DNA of 64,000 nucleotides, taken from NCBI RefSeq assembly GCF_003457605.1, contig NZ_QRAN01000019.1, positions 1 to 64,000 of the forward strand, in the 5' to 3' direction. The position numbers and the translations under genes are program-made. Below the pieces are notes generated by a model, which saw only the letters and a program-made list of their open reading frames with translations, was not told the origin of the DNA and made no database searches. The DNA is from Seongchinamella sediminis. Lineage in GTDB: Bacteria; Pseudomonadota; Gammaproteobacteria; Pseudomonadales; Halieaceae. Numbering within the stretch: position 1 is the stretch's first letter; each line of letters opens with the position of its first letter. Positions 25,343 through 33,850 of this stretch are shown piece after piece.

Positions 25343-25870
25343 TCAGCCGCTGGCGGGGTGCGTTTCCACGCTGCCCGCCAGCCGCTGGCGGTCTTCGTCG
25401 GCCGCCGCGGTGCCGGTTTCATAAAAGTGCTTCATGCCCGCGGCCACCGCCACCAGCTGTTTTTTCATCTCCGGGAGTACCAGGTTGCGCCCCAGGAACC
25501 CGCCCAGTCTCCCCAGCGGCAGCACAAAGCGCAGGGCAAGCGTTACCCGCGTGCGCTGCGCATCCTCCGGCTGCAGCTGGTAGTCAAATTCCGCATTTTT
25601 GAACGGCGCCATGGGCTTGCCCTTGCGGTGCAGGCGCAGGGTAAAGCCCTGCCCTTCACGCCAGTCAATGATGGTTTCCTCCAGATACCTGTCGCCAGTG
25701 TAAACCCGGCGATGAGCGCCGGGGCCCGAGCTTGCCGCCGATACAATTTCCGTGCGGGTCAGCCCCGGCACGTAGTTATGCGGCAGGGAGTAGTCCGCCA
25801 GCAGCGCCCAGGCCTCAGCCAGCGGCTTGTCCACAACCACGGCAACGGAGTACCCCAGGCTATTGCTCAT
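25343..25870 (-). CDS. SRPBCC family protein
   Basis: The 175-residue product has the START/Bet v 1-like pattern: an N-terminal strand and helix (SVAVVVDKPLAEAWALLADY), a beta-rich middle (EETIIDWREGQGFTLRLH) and a long C-terminal helix (LVLPEMKKQLVAVAAGMKHFY). Such proteins bind hydrophobic ligands. Its ATG overlaps the end of the PqiA-like gene by 11 bp, implying translational coupling. Ligand unknown. Confidence 0.82.
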   Translation of the reverse strand: MSNSLGYSVAVVVDKPLAEAWALLADYSLPHNYVPGLTRTEIVSAASSGPGAHRRVYTGDRYLEETIIDWREGQGFTLRLHRKGKPMAPFKNAEFDYQLQPEDAQRTRVTLALRFVLPLGRLGGFLGRNLVLPEMKKQLVAVAAGMKHFYETGTAAADEDRQRLAGSVETHPASG

Positions 25871-26480
25871 GGCGCGGCTCCCTCATCAGCGCCCCTGCCA
25901 GTATCGAGAACAGGCAATAGGCAAGAAAATAATAGAAACCCGCTTCCAGCTGCGCGCCCATGGTCAGCAGGTCACCCATCTGTCCCGAGGCGCTGCCGGA
26001 CATGTAGGCCACCAGCATGGCCATGACGAATACATCGGCCATGGACCACTTGCTGAGGCTGGCGTTCAGCCACCACAGGGGCGCCCGCCAGCGTGCCTGT
26101 GGCAACACCAGGGCAGTGAACTGCAGGCAGAGTTTGAACACCGGGATGACCACGCTGAAAAAAACGATAAGCAGGGCCACCGCCAGGTTGCCGGTAGCGG
26201 CCAGCTCCTCCACGGTTCCGAGAATGGAGCGGGTGTTGTTGTAGGCCGTAATCTGGCCCTCGATCTGGTCCAGGCCCATCAGGCTGGAGAGCATGACAAG
26301 CATTTGCCGGGTCTGGGAATCGGCGTCCTCGCCGGCGAGCATGTCCACGCCAAGTTCGGCGATCATGGATTTTTCCAGGGTGCCGGTCAGGGTCAGTACC
26401 GGCTGGGAAATACCCGGATATAACAGGCCCAGCGATACCAGAATCAACAGCAGCGCCAGCAGGCGGCGAGACATAGGCAT
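25860..26480 (-). CDS. Paraquat-inducible protein A-like membrane protein
   Basis: The 206-residue product has four likely membrane segments and the signature LSKWSMADVFVMAMLVAYM of PqiA proteins. It is a single PqiA domain, about half the length of E. coli PqiA. The N-terminus after the first helix carries a larger periplasmic-type loop (residues about 25-85). ATG 26480 is chosen because GAGGAG lies just upstream; TTG 26498 lacks that. PqiA proteins work with MCE-type PqiB/PqiC in envelope lipid transport; no MCE gene is seen nearby. Coupled to the SRPBCC gene. Confidence 0.82.
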   Translation of the reverse strand: MPMSRRLLALLLILVSLGLLYPGISQPVLTLTGTLEKSMIAELGVDMLAGEDADSQTRQMLVMLSSLMGLDQIEGQITAYNNTRSILGTVEELAATGNLAVALLIVFFSVVIPVFKLCLQFTALVLPQARWRAPLWWLNASLSKWSMADVFVMAMLVAYMSGSASGQMGDLLTMGAQLEAGFYYFLAYCLFSILAGALMREPRHEQ

Positions 26481-26525
26481 ACCTTGCTCCTCAGTCAAAG
26501 GCCCGCATCATACCCCATTGCGCCC

Positions 26526-27896
26526 TCAGGTGAGCTGCAGGTAACAAATGGTGCTGATAACCGCGGCGCCGAGGAAATTGAGCGCCACCCCCTCCCGGGC
26601 CATCCGCGCCACGGTGAACATGCCGCTGCTGTAAACCACCGAATTGGGCGCGGTGGCCACCGGCAGCATGAAGGCGCAGCTGGCGCTCATTGCCGCGGGC
26701 ACCATCAATGTCTCCGGGGCCAGTCCCGCCGACAGCGCGACGGCGGCCAGCACCGGCATCAGCAGTGTGGTGCTGGCGGTATTGGACGTGGTCTCGGTCA
26801 TAAAGGTCACAGTCAGTGCGATCAGCAGCATCAGCAGGTAGATGGGCAAGGTCGCCAGGTCGGTAAATACCCCCCCCAGCAGGTCGCTGAGCCCCGAGCT
26901 GACAAAGCCCTTGGCCAGGCAGATGCCGCCACTGAACAGCAGCAGCACGCCCCAGGGAATCCTCACCGCCCGCTCCCAGGTCAGCAAGCGCTCACCCTTG
27001 CCGTCGGGCAGCATGAACATCAACACCACCGCCAGCAGCGCCACCGACGCATCGTTGGCCTGGGGCAGGTCAAACCAGGCCATCCAGCCGCCAAAAGGTT
27101 CACCGCGGGTCACCCAGGCCAGCGCCGTGAGCCCGAAAACCAGCATGACCCGCTTCTCCTCGGTACGCCAGGCGCCGACCCTGGGCAAGCTGACGGACAG
27201 GGTGCCGCGAATGTTGCGAGTCAGGATCAGGGCCATGACGGGCACCATGAGCACCACCACCGGCAGCGCCCAGCTCATCCAAGTGGTGAAGCTGATGCTT
27301 TCTCCCGTGGTCTCCTCGAAAACCTGCATGAAGATCAGGTTGGGCGGGGTGCCGATCGGGGTACCCAGGCCACCGACACTGGCGGCATAGGCCACGCCCA
27401 GCAACAGCGGCGCCGCCAGCCGGTCCTTGTCCGGTGATGCTTCCAGCACCGCCAGTACCACCGGCAGCAACATCAGGGTGGTGGCGGTATTGGATATCCA
27501 CATGCTCAACAATGCCGCGGCCGCCATGAAGCCCAGCACCAGGCGCAAGCCGCTGTGAGCACCAAACAGGTTGACCATGCCGATGGCAATGCGCCGGTGG
27601 GCACCGGAATGCTCCATGGCCTGGGAGAGCAGGAAACCGCCCAACAGCAGCAGGATAAGCGGCGAGCCGTAGGCCTGGCCGACTTCAGCCGGGGTGAGGA
27701 CGCCGAACAGCGGCAACACCGCCAGCGGCAGCAGTGAGGTCACGGGAATGGGGACGGGTTCCAATACCCACCAGATGACACAGAGCACGGCGACGAATCC
27801 CACAATGGCGATATCCCCGCTGTAGCCGCCCTGGATGAAGCCCAGCGCCGCCAGGGCGGCCGCCAGCGGCCCCAGCCAGATCGCCCAGTTACGCAC
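26526..27896 (-). CDS. DASS (SLC13) family sodium-coupled anion transporter
   Basis: The 456-residue product has about eleven membrane segments and both Ser-Asn-Thr signatures of the family: MWISNTATTLMLLPVVLAVL and FMTETTSNTASTTLLMPVLA. These line the sodium and dicarboxylate sites in VcINDY. Substrate is likely a di- or tricarboxylate, or sulfate-type anion; the sequence alone does not settle it. The start is GTG 27896. It is divergent from moaA. Confidence 0.88.
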   Translation of the reverse strand: MRNWAIWLGPLAAALAALGFIQGGYSGDIAIVGFVAVLCVIWWVLEPVPIPVTSLLPLAVLPLFGVLTPAEVGQAYGSPLILLLLGGFLLSQAMEHSGAHRRIAIGMVNLFGAHSGLRLVLGFMAAAALLSMWISNTATTLMLLPVVLAVLEASPDKDRLAAPLLLGVAYAASVGGLGTPIGTPPNLIFMQVFEETTGESISFTTWMSWALPVVVLMVPVMALILTRNIRGTLSVSLPRVGAWRTEEKRVMLVFGLTALAWVTRGEPFGGWMAWFDLPQANDASVALLAVVLMFMLPDGKGERLLTWERAVRIPWGVLLLFSGGICLAKGFVSSGLSDLLGGVFTDLATLPIYLLMLLIALTVTFMTETTSNTASTTLLMPVLAAVALSAGLAPETLMVPAAMSASCAFMLPVATAPNSVVYSSGMFTVARMAREGVALNFLGAAVISTICYLQLT

Positions 27897-28115
27897 CCGG
27901 GCCGCCCCCGCGGCAGGCCGGCAGTGAGGCTACGAGTGCCCAGGGTAGCGACCCCATCATATATGTCCCCGTTTGAAAACCTTTGTTATTCACCGCCGCC
28001 TGCGCGCGGCGCTTTGCGCATCCTGTCGCAAGGCGCCGCGGCTGTAAAGACCAAAGCCGCCGGGCTGTGGCGGTCGTTACTGGCGCCTGGGGCCGCCAGG
28101 CAATACACTGGCAGC

Positions 28116-29126
28116 ATGGACAAGCCCCTGCCCCTGACCCTGGTTGACCAGTTCCAGCGCCGCGTCAACTATCTTCGCCTGTCGGTCACTGATCGCTGCG
28201 ACTTCCGCTGTGTGTATTGCATGGCCGAGGACATGACCTTCGCGCCCAAGAGCGAAATCCTGTCGCTGGAGGAACTGTACCAGGTCGCCCGGGCATTCTG
28301 TGAACTGGGGGTGAGCAAGATTCGCCTCACCGGCGGCGAACCGCTGGTGCGCAACAACATCATGTCGCTGGTGCAGCGCCTGGGGCAACTGCCCGGGCTG
28401 GAGGAACTGGCGATTACCACCAACGGCTCCCAGTTGCAGCGCCTGGCGCCGGCGCTGAAAGAGGCCGGTGTGCGGCGCATCAATATCAGCCTGGACAGCC
28501 TGAACCCGCGCAAATTCCGCCACCTCACCCGGCACGGCAACCTCGACCAGGTTATTGCCGGTATCGACGCGGCCATTAACGCCGGTTTTGCGGGCATCAA
28601 GCTCAATGCGGTGATTCTCAAGGGCCGCAATGAAGACGAGGTGCTGGATCTGGTCGGGTTCGCGCTGGACCGGGGTATTGACATCGCCTTCATCGAGGAA
28701 ATGCCGCTGGGCCTGATCGACCACCACGACCGCAAGCTGACCTTCTGCAGCAGCGAGGAACTGCGCGCCATGCTGGCGTCGCAGCACCGCTTGACGGCAC
28801 AGGGTGAGCCCGGGGGCAGTAGTGGTCCCGCCCGCTATTACCGCGTGGATGACAGTGGCAGCCGGGTGGGCTTCATCTCGCCCCACAGCAACAATTTCTG
28901 TCACCTGTGCAACCGGGTCAGGCTGACGGTAGAAGGCCGCCTGCTGCTGTGCCTGGGCAATGAGCACTCGGTGGACCTGCGGGAGATTTTGCGTAGCCCC
29001 GGGTACAAGCTGGATAAACTCAAGTGGGCCATCGTCGGGGCAATGGACCTGAAACCGGAGCGACACTTTTTCGACCACGGCGAAGAGCCCCAGATTCTGC
29101 GCTTCATGAACACTACCGGCGGCTAG
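28116..29126 (+). CDS. moaA: GTP 3',8-cyclase MoaA
   Basis: The 336-residue product is a radical SAM enzyme. The N-terminal cluster CDFRCVYC (Cys28, 32, 35) binds the SAM-cleaving 4Fe-4S cluster; the C-terminal Cys set (FCHLCN and the later LLLC) binds the substrate cluster; and the protein ends in the Gly-Gly MoaA needs. With MoaC it makes cyclic pyranopterin monophosphate for molybdenum cofactor. ATG 28116 is chosen; the longer frame back to 27924 is not family-like. No other moa gene is adjacent, but a MOSC protein (yiiM) is in the window. Confidence 0.95.
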   Translation: MDKPLPLTLVDQFQRRVNYLRLSVTDRCDFRCVYCMAEDMTFAPKSEILSLEELYQVARAFCELGVSKIRLTGGEPLVRNNIMSLVQRLGQLPGLEELAITTNGSQLQRLAPALKEAGVRRINISLDSLNPRKFRHLTRHGNLDQVIAGIDAAINAGFAGIKLNAVILKGRNEDEVLDLVGFALDRGIDIAFIEEMPLGLIDHHDRKLTFCSSEELRAMLASQHRLTAQGEPGGSSGPARYYRVDDSGSRVGFISPHSNNFCHLCNRVRLTVEGRLLLCLGNEHSVDLREILRSPGYKLDKLKWAIVGAMDLKPERHFFDHGEEPQILRFMNTTGG

Positions 29127-29193
29127 CTCGCCAGTACCAGGCCGCGCCTGCCTGACGTACAATGTCGCGCCACTCCCAAGGAAACGACATCGC

Positions 29194-30135
29194 GTGCATA
29201 CCCAGGATTTCCCCCAACTGGACTCGGTAGCAGTTATTAAACAGGGCTTCGAGTCTTTCGGTTACATCTGCTCGGACAAAATCGCGACCGCCGTATTCCT
29301 GGCGTTCCAGCTACGCAAGCCCGTGCTGGTGGAGGGCCCCCCCGGGGTTGGCAAGACCGAGCTGGCCAAGACCACGGCCCACCTGCTGGACACCCCGCTG
29401 ATCCGCCTGCAGTGCTATGAAGGGCTGGATGAAGCCAAGGCCCTGTACGAATGGAAGTACGGCAAGCAGTTGCTATACACCCAGGTGTTGAAAGAAAAAC
29501 TGGGCGACCTGCTGCAGGGCACGCATAACCTGGCGGAGTCAGTGGAGCGTTTGCACCAGTTCGGCGATATCTTCTACTCGGAGGAGTTCCTCGAGCCCAG
29601 GCCCCTGCTCAAGGCCATGCAGCAGGAAAGGGGGGCAATCCTGCTGATCGACGAGGTAGACAAGTCAGACTACGAGTTTGAATCGCTGTTGCTGGAAATT
29701 CTCTCGGATTACCAGGTATCGATTCCGGAGATCGGCACGGTCAAGGCCAGGACCACCCCGATGGTATTCCTCACCAGCAACAACAGCCGGGAAATTTCCG
29801 ACGCCCTGAAGCGCCGCTGCCTGCATCTGTATATTCCTTTTCCCACGGTGGAACTGGAAGAGCGCATCGTGCGCAGCCGGGTACCGGAGATCGACGAAAA
29901 GCTGCGTCACCAGCTGGTGGAATTCGTTCACTCCCTGCGGCAACTGGACCTGAAGAAAGCCCCGGCCATTTCCGAAACAATCGACTGGGCGCGCAGCCTG
30001 TTACTGCTGCACGCCGGCGACCTGGACGAGGAGCTGGTACGCAACACCCTCAATGTCCTGCTCAAGTTTGAAGACGACATTGAATCCACCGACAGCGAAC
30101 TGCGCCAGCTGGTGCGCGGGGCCGCAGCAAGCTAG
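29194..30135 (+). CDS. MoxR-type AAA ATPase
   Basis: The 313-residue product has Walker A EGPPGVGKTELAK near residue 48, Walker B ILLIDEVDKSD near residue 150, and sensor-1 VFLTSNNSREISDALKRRC. It belongs to the MoxR branch that acts with VWA proteins in metal-centre insertion or complex maturation. The start is GTG 29194 with AAGGA upstream. It is 2 bp before the VWA gene, the classical MoxR-VWA (CoxD-CoxE-like) pairing. Confidence 0.9.
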   Translation: MHTQDFPQLDSVAVIKQGFESFGYICSDKIATAVFLAFQLRKPVLVEGPPGVGKTELAKTTAHLLDTPLIRLQCYEGLDEAKALYEWKYGKQLLYTQVLKEKLGDLLQGTHNLAESVERLHQFGDIFYSEEFLEPRPLLKAMQQERGAILLIDEVDKSDYEFESLLLEILSDYQVSIPEIGTVKARTTPMVFLTSNNSREISDALKRRCLHLYIPFPTVELEERIVRSRVPEIDEKLRHQLVEFVHSLRQLDLKKAPAISETIDWARSLLLLHAGDLDEELVRNTLNVLLKFEDDIESTDSELRQLVRGAAAS

Positions 30136-30137
30136 CC

Positions 30138-31562
30138 ATGCCTGAAAACCTGGTCAGTTTTATCCAGGTCCTGCGCAGCCACGATGTGCGCATCTCCCCG
30201 GCGGAAACCCTGGACGCCATGCACGTGGCGACCACCCTGGGCTACGGTGATCGCAGGCTGTTGCGGGACGGCCTGGGGATGACCCTGGCCAAGACACCGG
30301 AAGAAGAAGCGATCTTCCTGCAGTGTTTTGAGCGCTTTTTCGATCGCCAGCTGGCGGACGTTTCCGGGCCGGAGCAGCCGGACAACAGCGAAGCCGCCGC
30401 TGCAGAAAATCCCGATGCCCTCTCACCCGACCAGCAGCAGGCCGGGGCCGCCGCCAGTGAGGCATCGCCGCTGGAAGTCGCCGCAGAAGACAGCCCCGAG
30501 CTGCAGGCACTCATGCAGTCCGAACTGATGCAGGCACTGGTCGAGAACGACCGCGGCGCACTGAGCGTGGCCATGGCCCGGGCGGGTGAAGCCGCCGACC
30601 TGCAGAATATCCAGATGTTCACCCAGAAAGGCCAGTTCACCCGCCGCATTCTCGACGCCATGGGCGAGGAACAGCTGCGCTCCGCGGTGATTGCGCTGGA
30701 ACGCGACCAGAACCCCGCCCTGCCCCAGCTGCAGCGTTACCGGGATCTGCTCCGGGAGCAGGTGCGCGACTATGTCGATGGCCAGTACCTGCTGCACGCC
30801 GAGGGCAAGACCCGGCAGTTCATGGAAGACGTATTGAGCAAGACCCGGCTGAGCAATATCGAGCACACCTACCTGCACCGCGTACACGAACTGGTGCGCA
30901 AGATGGCCCGGAAACTGGCCGCGCGCCACTCCCGCAAGCGCCGCGATTACCGCCGCGGGCAACTGCACATGGCCCGCACCATGCGTGCCAGCGTCGCCAA
31001 CGACGGTTTGATGTTTGACCTGCACTGGCGGCGTACCCGCAAGGAAAAACCGCAGATACTCGCGGTGTGCGATGTCAGCGGTTCGGTCGCGGCCTATGCC
31101 AAGTTCCTGCTGCTGTTCCTGTACAGCCTGCAGGACGTGCTGCCGCGAGTCAGGAGCTTCGCCTTTTCCAGCACCCTGGGAGAAGTGAGCGAGCTGTTCG
31201 AGGAACACCCGGTCGAGAAAGCCATCGAACTGGTTAACTGGAAGTATGGCGGCGCCACCGATTACGGCACCGCACTTACCGACTTTGCCCGCATCGCACT
31301 GGACGACATCGACAGCAATACTACCGTGATTATTCTCGGTGACGCCCGCAACAACAAGGGTGATCCCAAGCTGGAGATCATGCAGAGTATCTACCAGCGC
31401 TCACGCCAGGTAATCTGGCTGAATCCAGAATCACGCCGAGCATGGGGCAGCGGCGACTCGGAAATGCTCCGCTACCAAAGCGCCTGTCATTTTGCCGCCG
31501 AATGCAATAACCTTAGGCAACTGGAACGCATAATAGACCAACTCCTTAAAAGCACCCGATAA
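30138..31562 (+). CDS. VWA domain protein, CoxE-like
   Basis: The 474-residue product has an N-terminal helical region, a Glu/Ala/Gln-rich low-complexity linker (residues about 75-120), then a C-terminal VWA domain with the MIDAS motif AVCDVSGSVAAYAKF and VIILGDARNNKGDPKL. Mg2+ at the MIDAS binds partner acidic residues. It is paired with the MoxR ATPase and likely acts as its adaptor. Target is unknown; no CO dehydrogenase genes are present, so the role is not classical CoxE. Confidence 0.88.
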   Translation: MPENLVSFIQVLRSHDVRISPAETLDAMHVATTLGYGDRRLLRDGLGMTLAKTPEEEAIFLQCFERFFDRQLADVSGPEQPDNSEAAAAENPDALSPDQQQAGAAASEASPLEVAAEDSPELQALMQSELMQALVENDRGALSVAMARAGEAADLQNIQMFTQKGQFTRRILDAMGEEQLRSAVIALERDQNPALPQLQRYRDLLREQVRDYVDGQYLLHAEGKTRQFMEDVLSKTRLSNIEHTYLHRVHELVRKMARKLAARHSRKRRDYRRGQLHMARTMRASVANDGLMFDLHWRRTRKEKPQILAVCDVSGSVAAYAKFLLLFLYSLQDVLPRVRSFAFSSTLGEVSELFEEHPVEKAIELVNWKYGGATDYGTALTDFARIALDDIDSNTTVIILGDARNNKGDPKLEIMQSIYQRSRQVIWLNPESRRAWGSGDSEMLRYQSACHFAAECNNLRQLERIIDQLLKSTR

Positions 31563-31566
31563 CGTT

Positions 31567-31770
31567 ATGGCATTCTACTGCAATGATTGCAGCTACCGCG
31601 GTAAAACCAGTGGTCAGGGGGGGCAGTGCCCGGCCTGTGGGTCTTTTAATGTGTCGGTCCCCGGCTTCAGGCAGGAGCAACAGGAAGGGCCACCACGCTG
31701 GCACAAGATTGCCCTGGTCAGTTCGTGGTCGCTGCTGTTGGTCGTGATTCTGTGGAAGCTGGTCCGCTGA
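31567..31770 (+). CDS. Small zinc-ribbon membrane protein
   Basis: The 67-residue product has two Cys pairs (FYCNDCSYRG and GQCPACGSF) forming a zinc ribbon, then a single C-terminal membrane helix (IALVSSWSLLLVVILWKL). The ribbon probably faces the cytoplasm. It lies 4 bp after the VWA gene and overlaps the next frame, so it is part of the same operon. Function unknown. Confidence 0.75.
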   Translation: MAFYCNDCSYRGKTSGQGGQCPACGSFNVSVPGFRQEQQEGPPRWHKIALVSSWSLLLVVILWKLVR

Positions 31771-33476
31771 GCCTTAGCAATTCACAGTTCCCTCTCCCGC
31801 TTTCACTGCAATCGCTGGTGCGGCAACAGTTTGCCGATCCGGCTCTGTCTGCCAGAGGGGGGCAGGCAATGCCGCGGCAAGAACTCATTGCCTATATTCG
31901 CACCAGTCACCGGCCCGACCTGCCGCCACTGCAAGCGGTACTGGCGCAAACCGAGCAGATTGGCGATCCCGCCCTGCCGGCAGCGGAGGACAGCGCCATC
32001 CTGGCCTGGGTCGGGGCCAGCTTCGCCCACTGGGAAAAGCACTACCCGCTGGAGCAGCAAATCGCCAGGCAGTTACGCCGGCTGCAGCCGGTAATCGCTA
32101 TCATGGCACTTGCCGACCCCCAGTTTTTTACGCCGGGCAACCATCCCCTGCACCAGGCGCTCGACGCCCTGCAACTGGCAGCGGTGGGCTGGCAGGACGG
32201 CCTCGGCCGTGCCGGCGAGCCACTGCTGAAGCTCGTTGCAGAAGCCGTCGATGATGCCCTGGCTAACATGGAAGCCACTGATGACGAACTGATGTCGCTG
32301 CTGCGGGCAAGCGTCCAGTCGGCACAGCGCTTGCAAACCCGTCAGCAGCGCATGGCCAAGCGCACCGCCGATGTGGAGCGCGGCCAGCTGCGGACAGCAC
32401 GGGCCCGCAATACCGCAGCGCTTGCCATCAACCAGCAGCTGCAGCGCTTTCCCTTGCCACCCGCAATCGGCCAGTTCCTCGCTGGTCCCTGGTATGAAAG
32501 CGCGCAGCTGGTATTGCTCAAATTCGGTGAGCAGTCCAAGCAGTGGCAGGCCATGGTCAATACCACCGGGGTCCTGGTAGATTCGCTGCAGCCGGCAGGG
32601 AACGACTCGCGACTCAAATCCGTCGCCGACATCAGCAGGGACCTGCAGCAGTGGCTGCTGAGCCTGCAACACGATGCCCAGGCGGCGGAACAGGCTATCA
32701 GTAACATCGAGTACATCCATCTCCGCGTTGGCCGCGGCGAGGACATCCAGCGCAGTGATTGCCCGCTGCTGGCTATTGACGAAAAGCCCAAGGGCAGCGG
32801 CGAGGCTATCGCCGAGATCAACGCCATTGAAACCGGTCAGTGGTTCCTGGTGCAGGCCCGCAGAGGCGGCACCCTGCGCATACAGCTCGCCATGAAACAG
32901 GACGATGAACAGCGCCTGCTGTTCTGCAATCATGCCGGCGCCCGGGTCCAGGCCATGGACTACGCCAGCTTCGCCCAGCTGCTCGTCGAGGGCAAAGCCA
33001 TTCCTCTGAGCGCTGGCTGCAGCTTCAGCCGCTCACTGGCGGCAACCGCAGGCATAGACAGCCGGGAGGCGCTGGCAAAGCTCACCGGCAAGCCGCTGCC
33101 CGCTGACAACGCGGCGGCTGAAAAGACCCTCGCAGCCGACACTGGCTCCACGGATGAGCTCCCGCCCGTAAAAGTCGACAGTGAGACGCCGAAAAAACCC
33201 GATCTGCCGGATGCCGGTGTGCCGGAGCTGCCCATGGGAACCTGGCTGGGCTTTCACGACGTGGACCCACCCCTGCTGGCCAAGCTGGCCCTGCACGACA
33301 AGGTGCGCCAGCTGTTCATCTTCGTCAATCGCAAGGGCGTGGAACAGCGCCGCCTGGCGGCAGATGAGTACCTGGCCCTGATCCAGGAGGGACAGGTGGA
33401 CATTCTGGAAACCAAAGTCAATTTCCGCGAGCAGGTAGAACGCGCTCGCGACCGCATGAAGAGGCACCAAGGCTAA
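31725..33476 (+). CDS. DUF1631 family protein
   Basis: The product has up to 583 residues and is mostly helical, with the DUF1631 pattern: PVIAIMALADPQFFTPGNHPLH, QFLAGPWYESAQLVLLKFG, and near the C-terminus TWLGFHDVDPPLLAKLALHD. Such proteins are sometimes misnamed thymidine phosphorylase; no such activity is supported here. The start is uncertain: GTG 31725 overlaps the zinc-ribbon gene; GTG 31752 and ATG 31869 are alternatives. A Pro/Asp-rich linker lies at about residues 460-505. It overlaps the start of the PilZ gene (TAATG). Gram-negative DUF1631 genes are often near motility or c-di-GMP genes, in line with this. Confidence 0.8.
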   Translation: MVAAVGRDSVEAGPLSLSNSQFPLPLSLQSLVRQQFADPALSARGGQAMPRQELIAYIRTSHRPDLPPLQAVLAQTEQIGDPALPAAEDSAILAWVGASFAHWEKHYPLEQQIARQLRRLQPVIAIMALADPQFFTPGNHPLHQALDALQLAAVGWQDGLGRAGEPLLKLVAEAVDDALANMEATDDELMSLLRASVQSAQRLQTRQQRMAKRTADVERGQLRTARARNTAALAINQQLQRFPLPPAIGQFLAGPWYESAQLVLLKFGEQSKQWQAMVNTTGVLVDSLQPAGNDSRLKSVADISRDLQQWLLSLQHDAQAAEQAISNIEYIHLRVGRGEDIQRSDCPLLAIDEKPKGSGEAIAEINAIETGQWFLVQARRGGTLRIQLAMKQDDEQRLLFCNHAGARVQAMDYASFAQLLVEGKAIPLSAGCSFSRSLAATAGIDSREALAKLTGKPLPADNAAAEKTLAADTGSTDELPPVKVDSETPKKPDLPDAGVPELPMGTWLGFHDVDPPLLAKLALHDKVRQLFIFVNRKGVEQRRLAADEYLALIQEGQVDILETKVNFREQVERARDRMKRHQG

Positions 33477-33841
33477 TGGACCTGGAGCGAAAACACTTGC
33501 GGCTACCGGTGGAAACCCGGGTCTTTATCGAGCTTGAAGCGCCGGCATCCGGCAGCGATGCGCCGGGTCATATCGCGACCTGTAAAACCCTGGATGTTTC
33601 CGCCAACGGCCTGCAGGTGGCCCTCGAGCACGAATTGATCGAGCAGACTTACCTGCAGATCGGCATTGAGCCGCCACAGGTCGGCGATGCCGCCAGCGAA
33701 CCCTTCTTCCTCGCCGCCCAGGTCAGGTGGTGCCGGGCTGGCGAGACCGCGGACCAGCCGTGGCTGGCGGGACTCGCCCTGTTACCAGCCGGCCACTCCG
33801 ATATCGGCCGGTGGATAGACCTGATATCCGGCCTCGAATAA
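33476..33841 (+). CDS. PilZ domain protein (c-di-GMP binding)
   Basis: The 121-residue product is a single PilZ domain with both c-di-GMP-binding motifs: RxxxR as RKHLR at residues 5-9 and D-x-S-x-x-G as DVSANG near residue 41. It starts in the TAATG overlap with the DUF1631 gene. Since pilU is convergent, it may link c-di-GMP to twitching motility or to the DUF1631 protein; this is inference. Confidence 0.85.
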   Translation: MDLERKHLRLPVETRVFIELEAPASGSDAPGHIATCKTLDVSANGLQVALEHELIEQTYLQIGIEPPQVGDAASEPFFLAAQVRWCRAGETADQPWLAGLALLPAGHSDIGRWIDLISGLE

Positions 33842-33850
33842 GCGGCCGGT

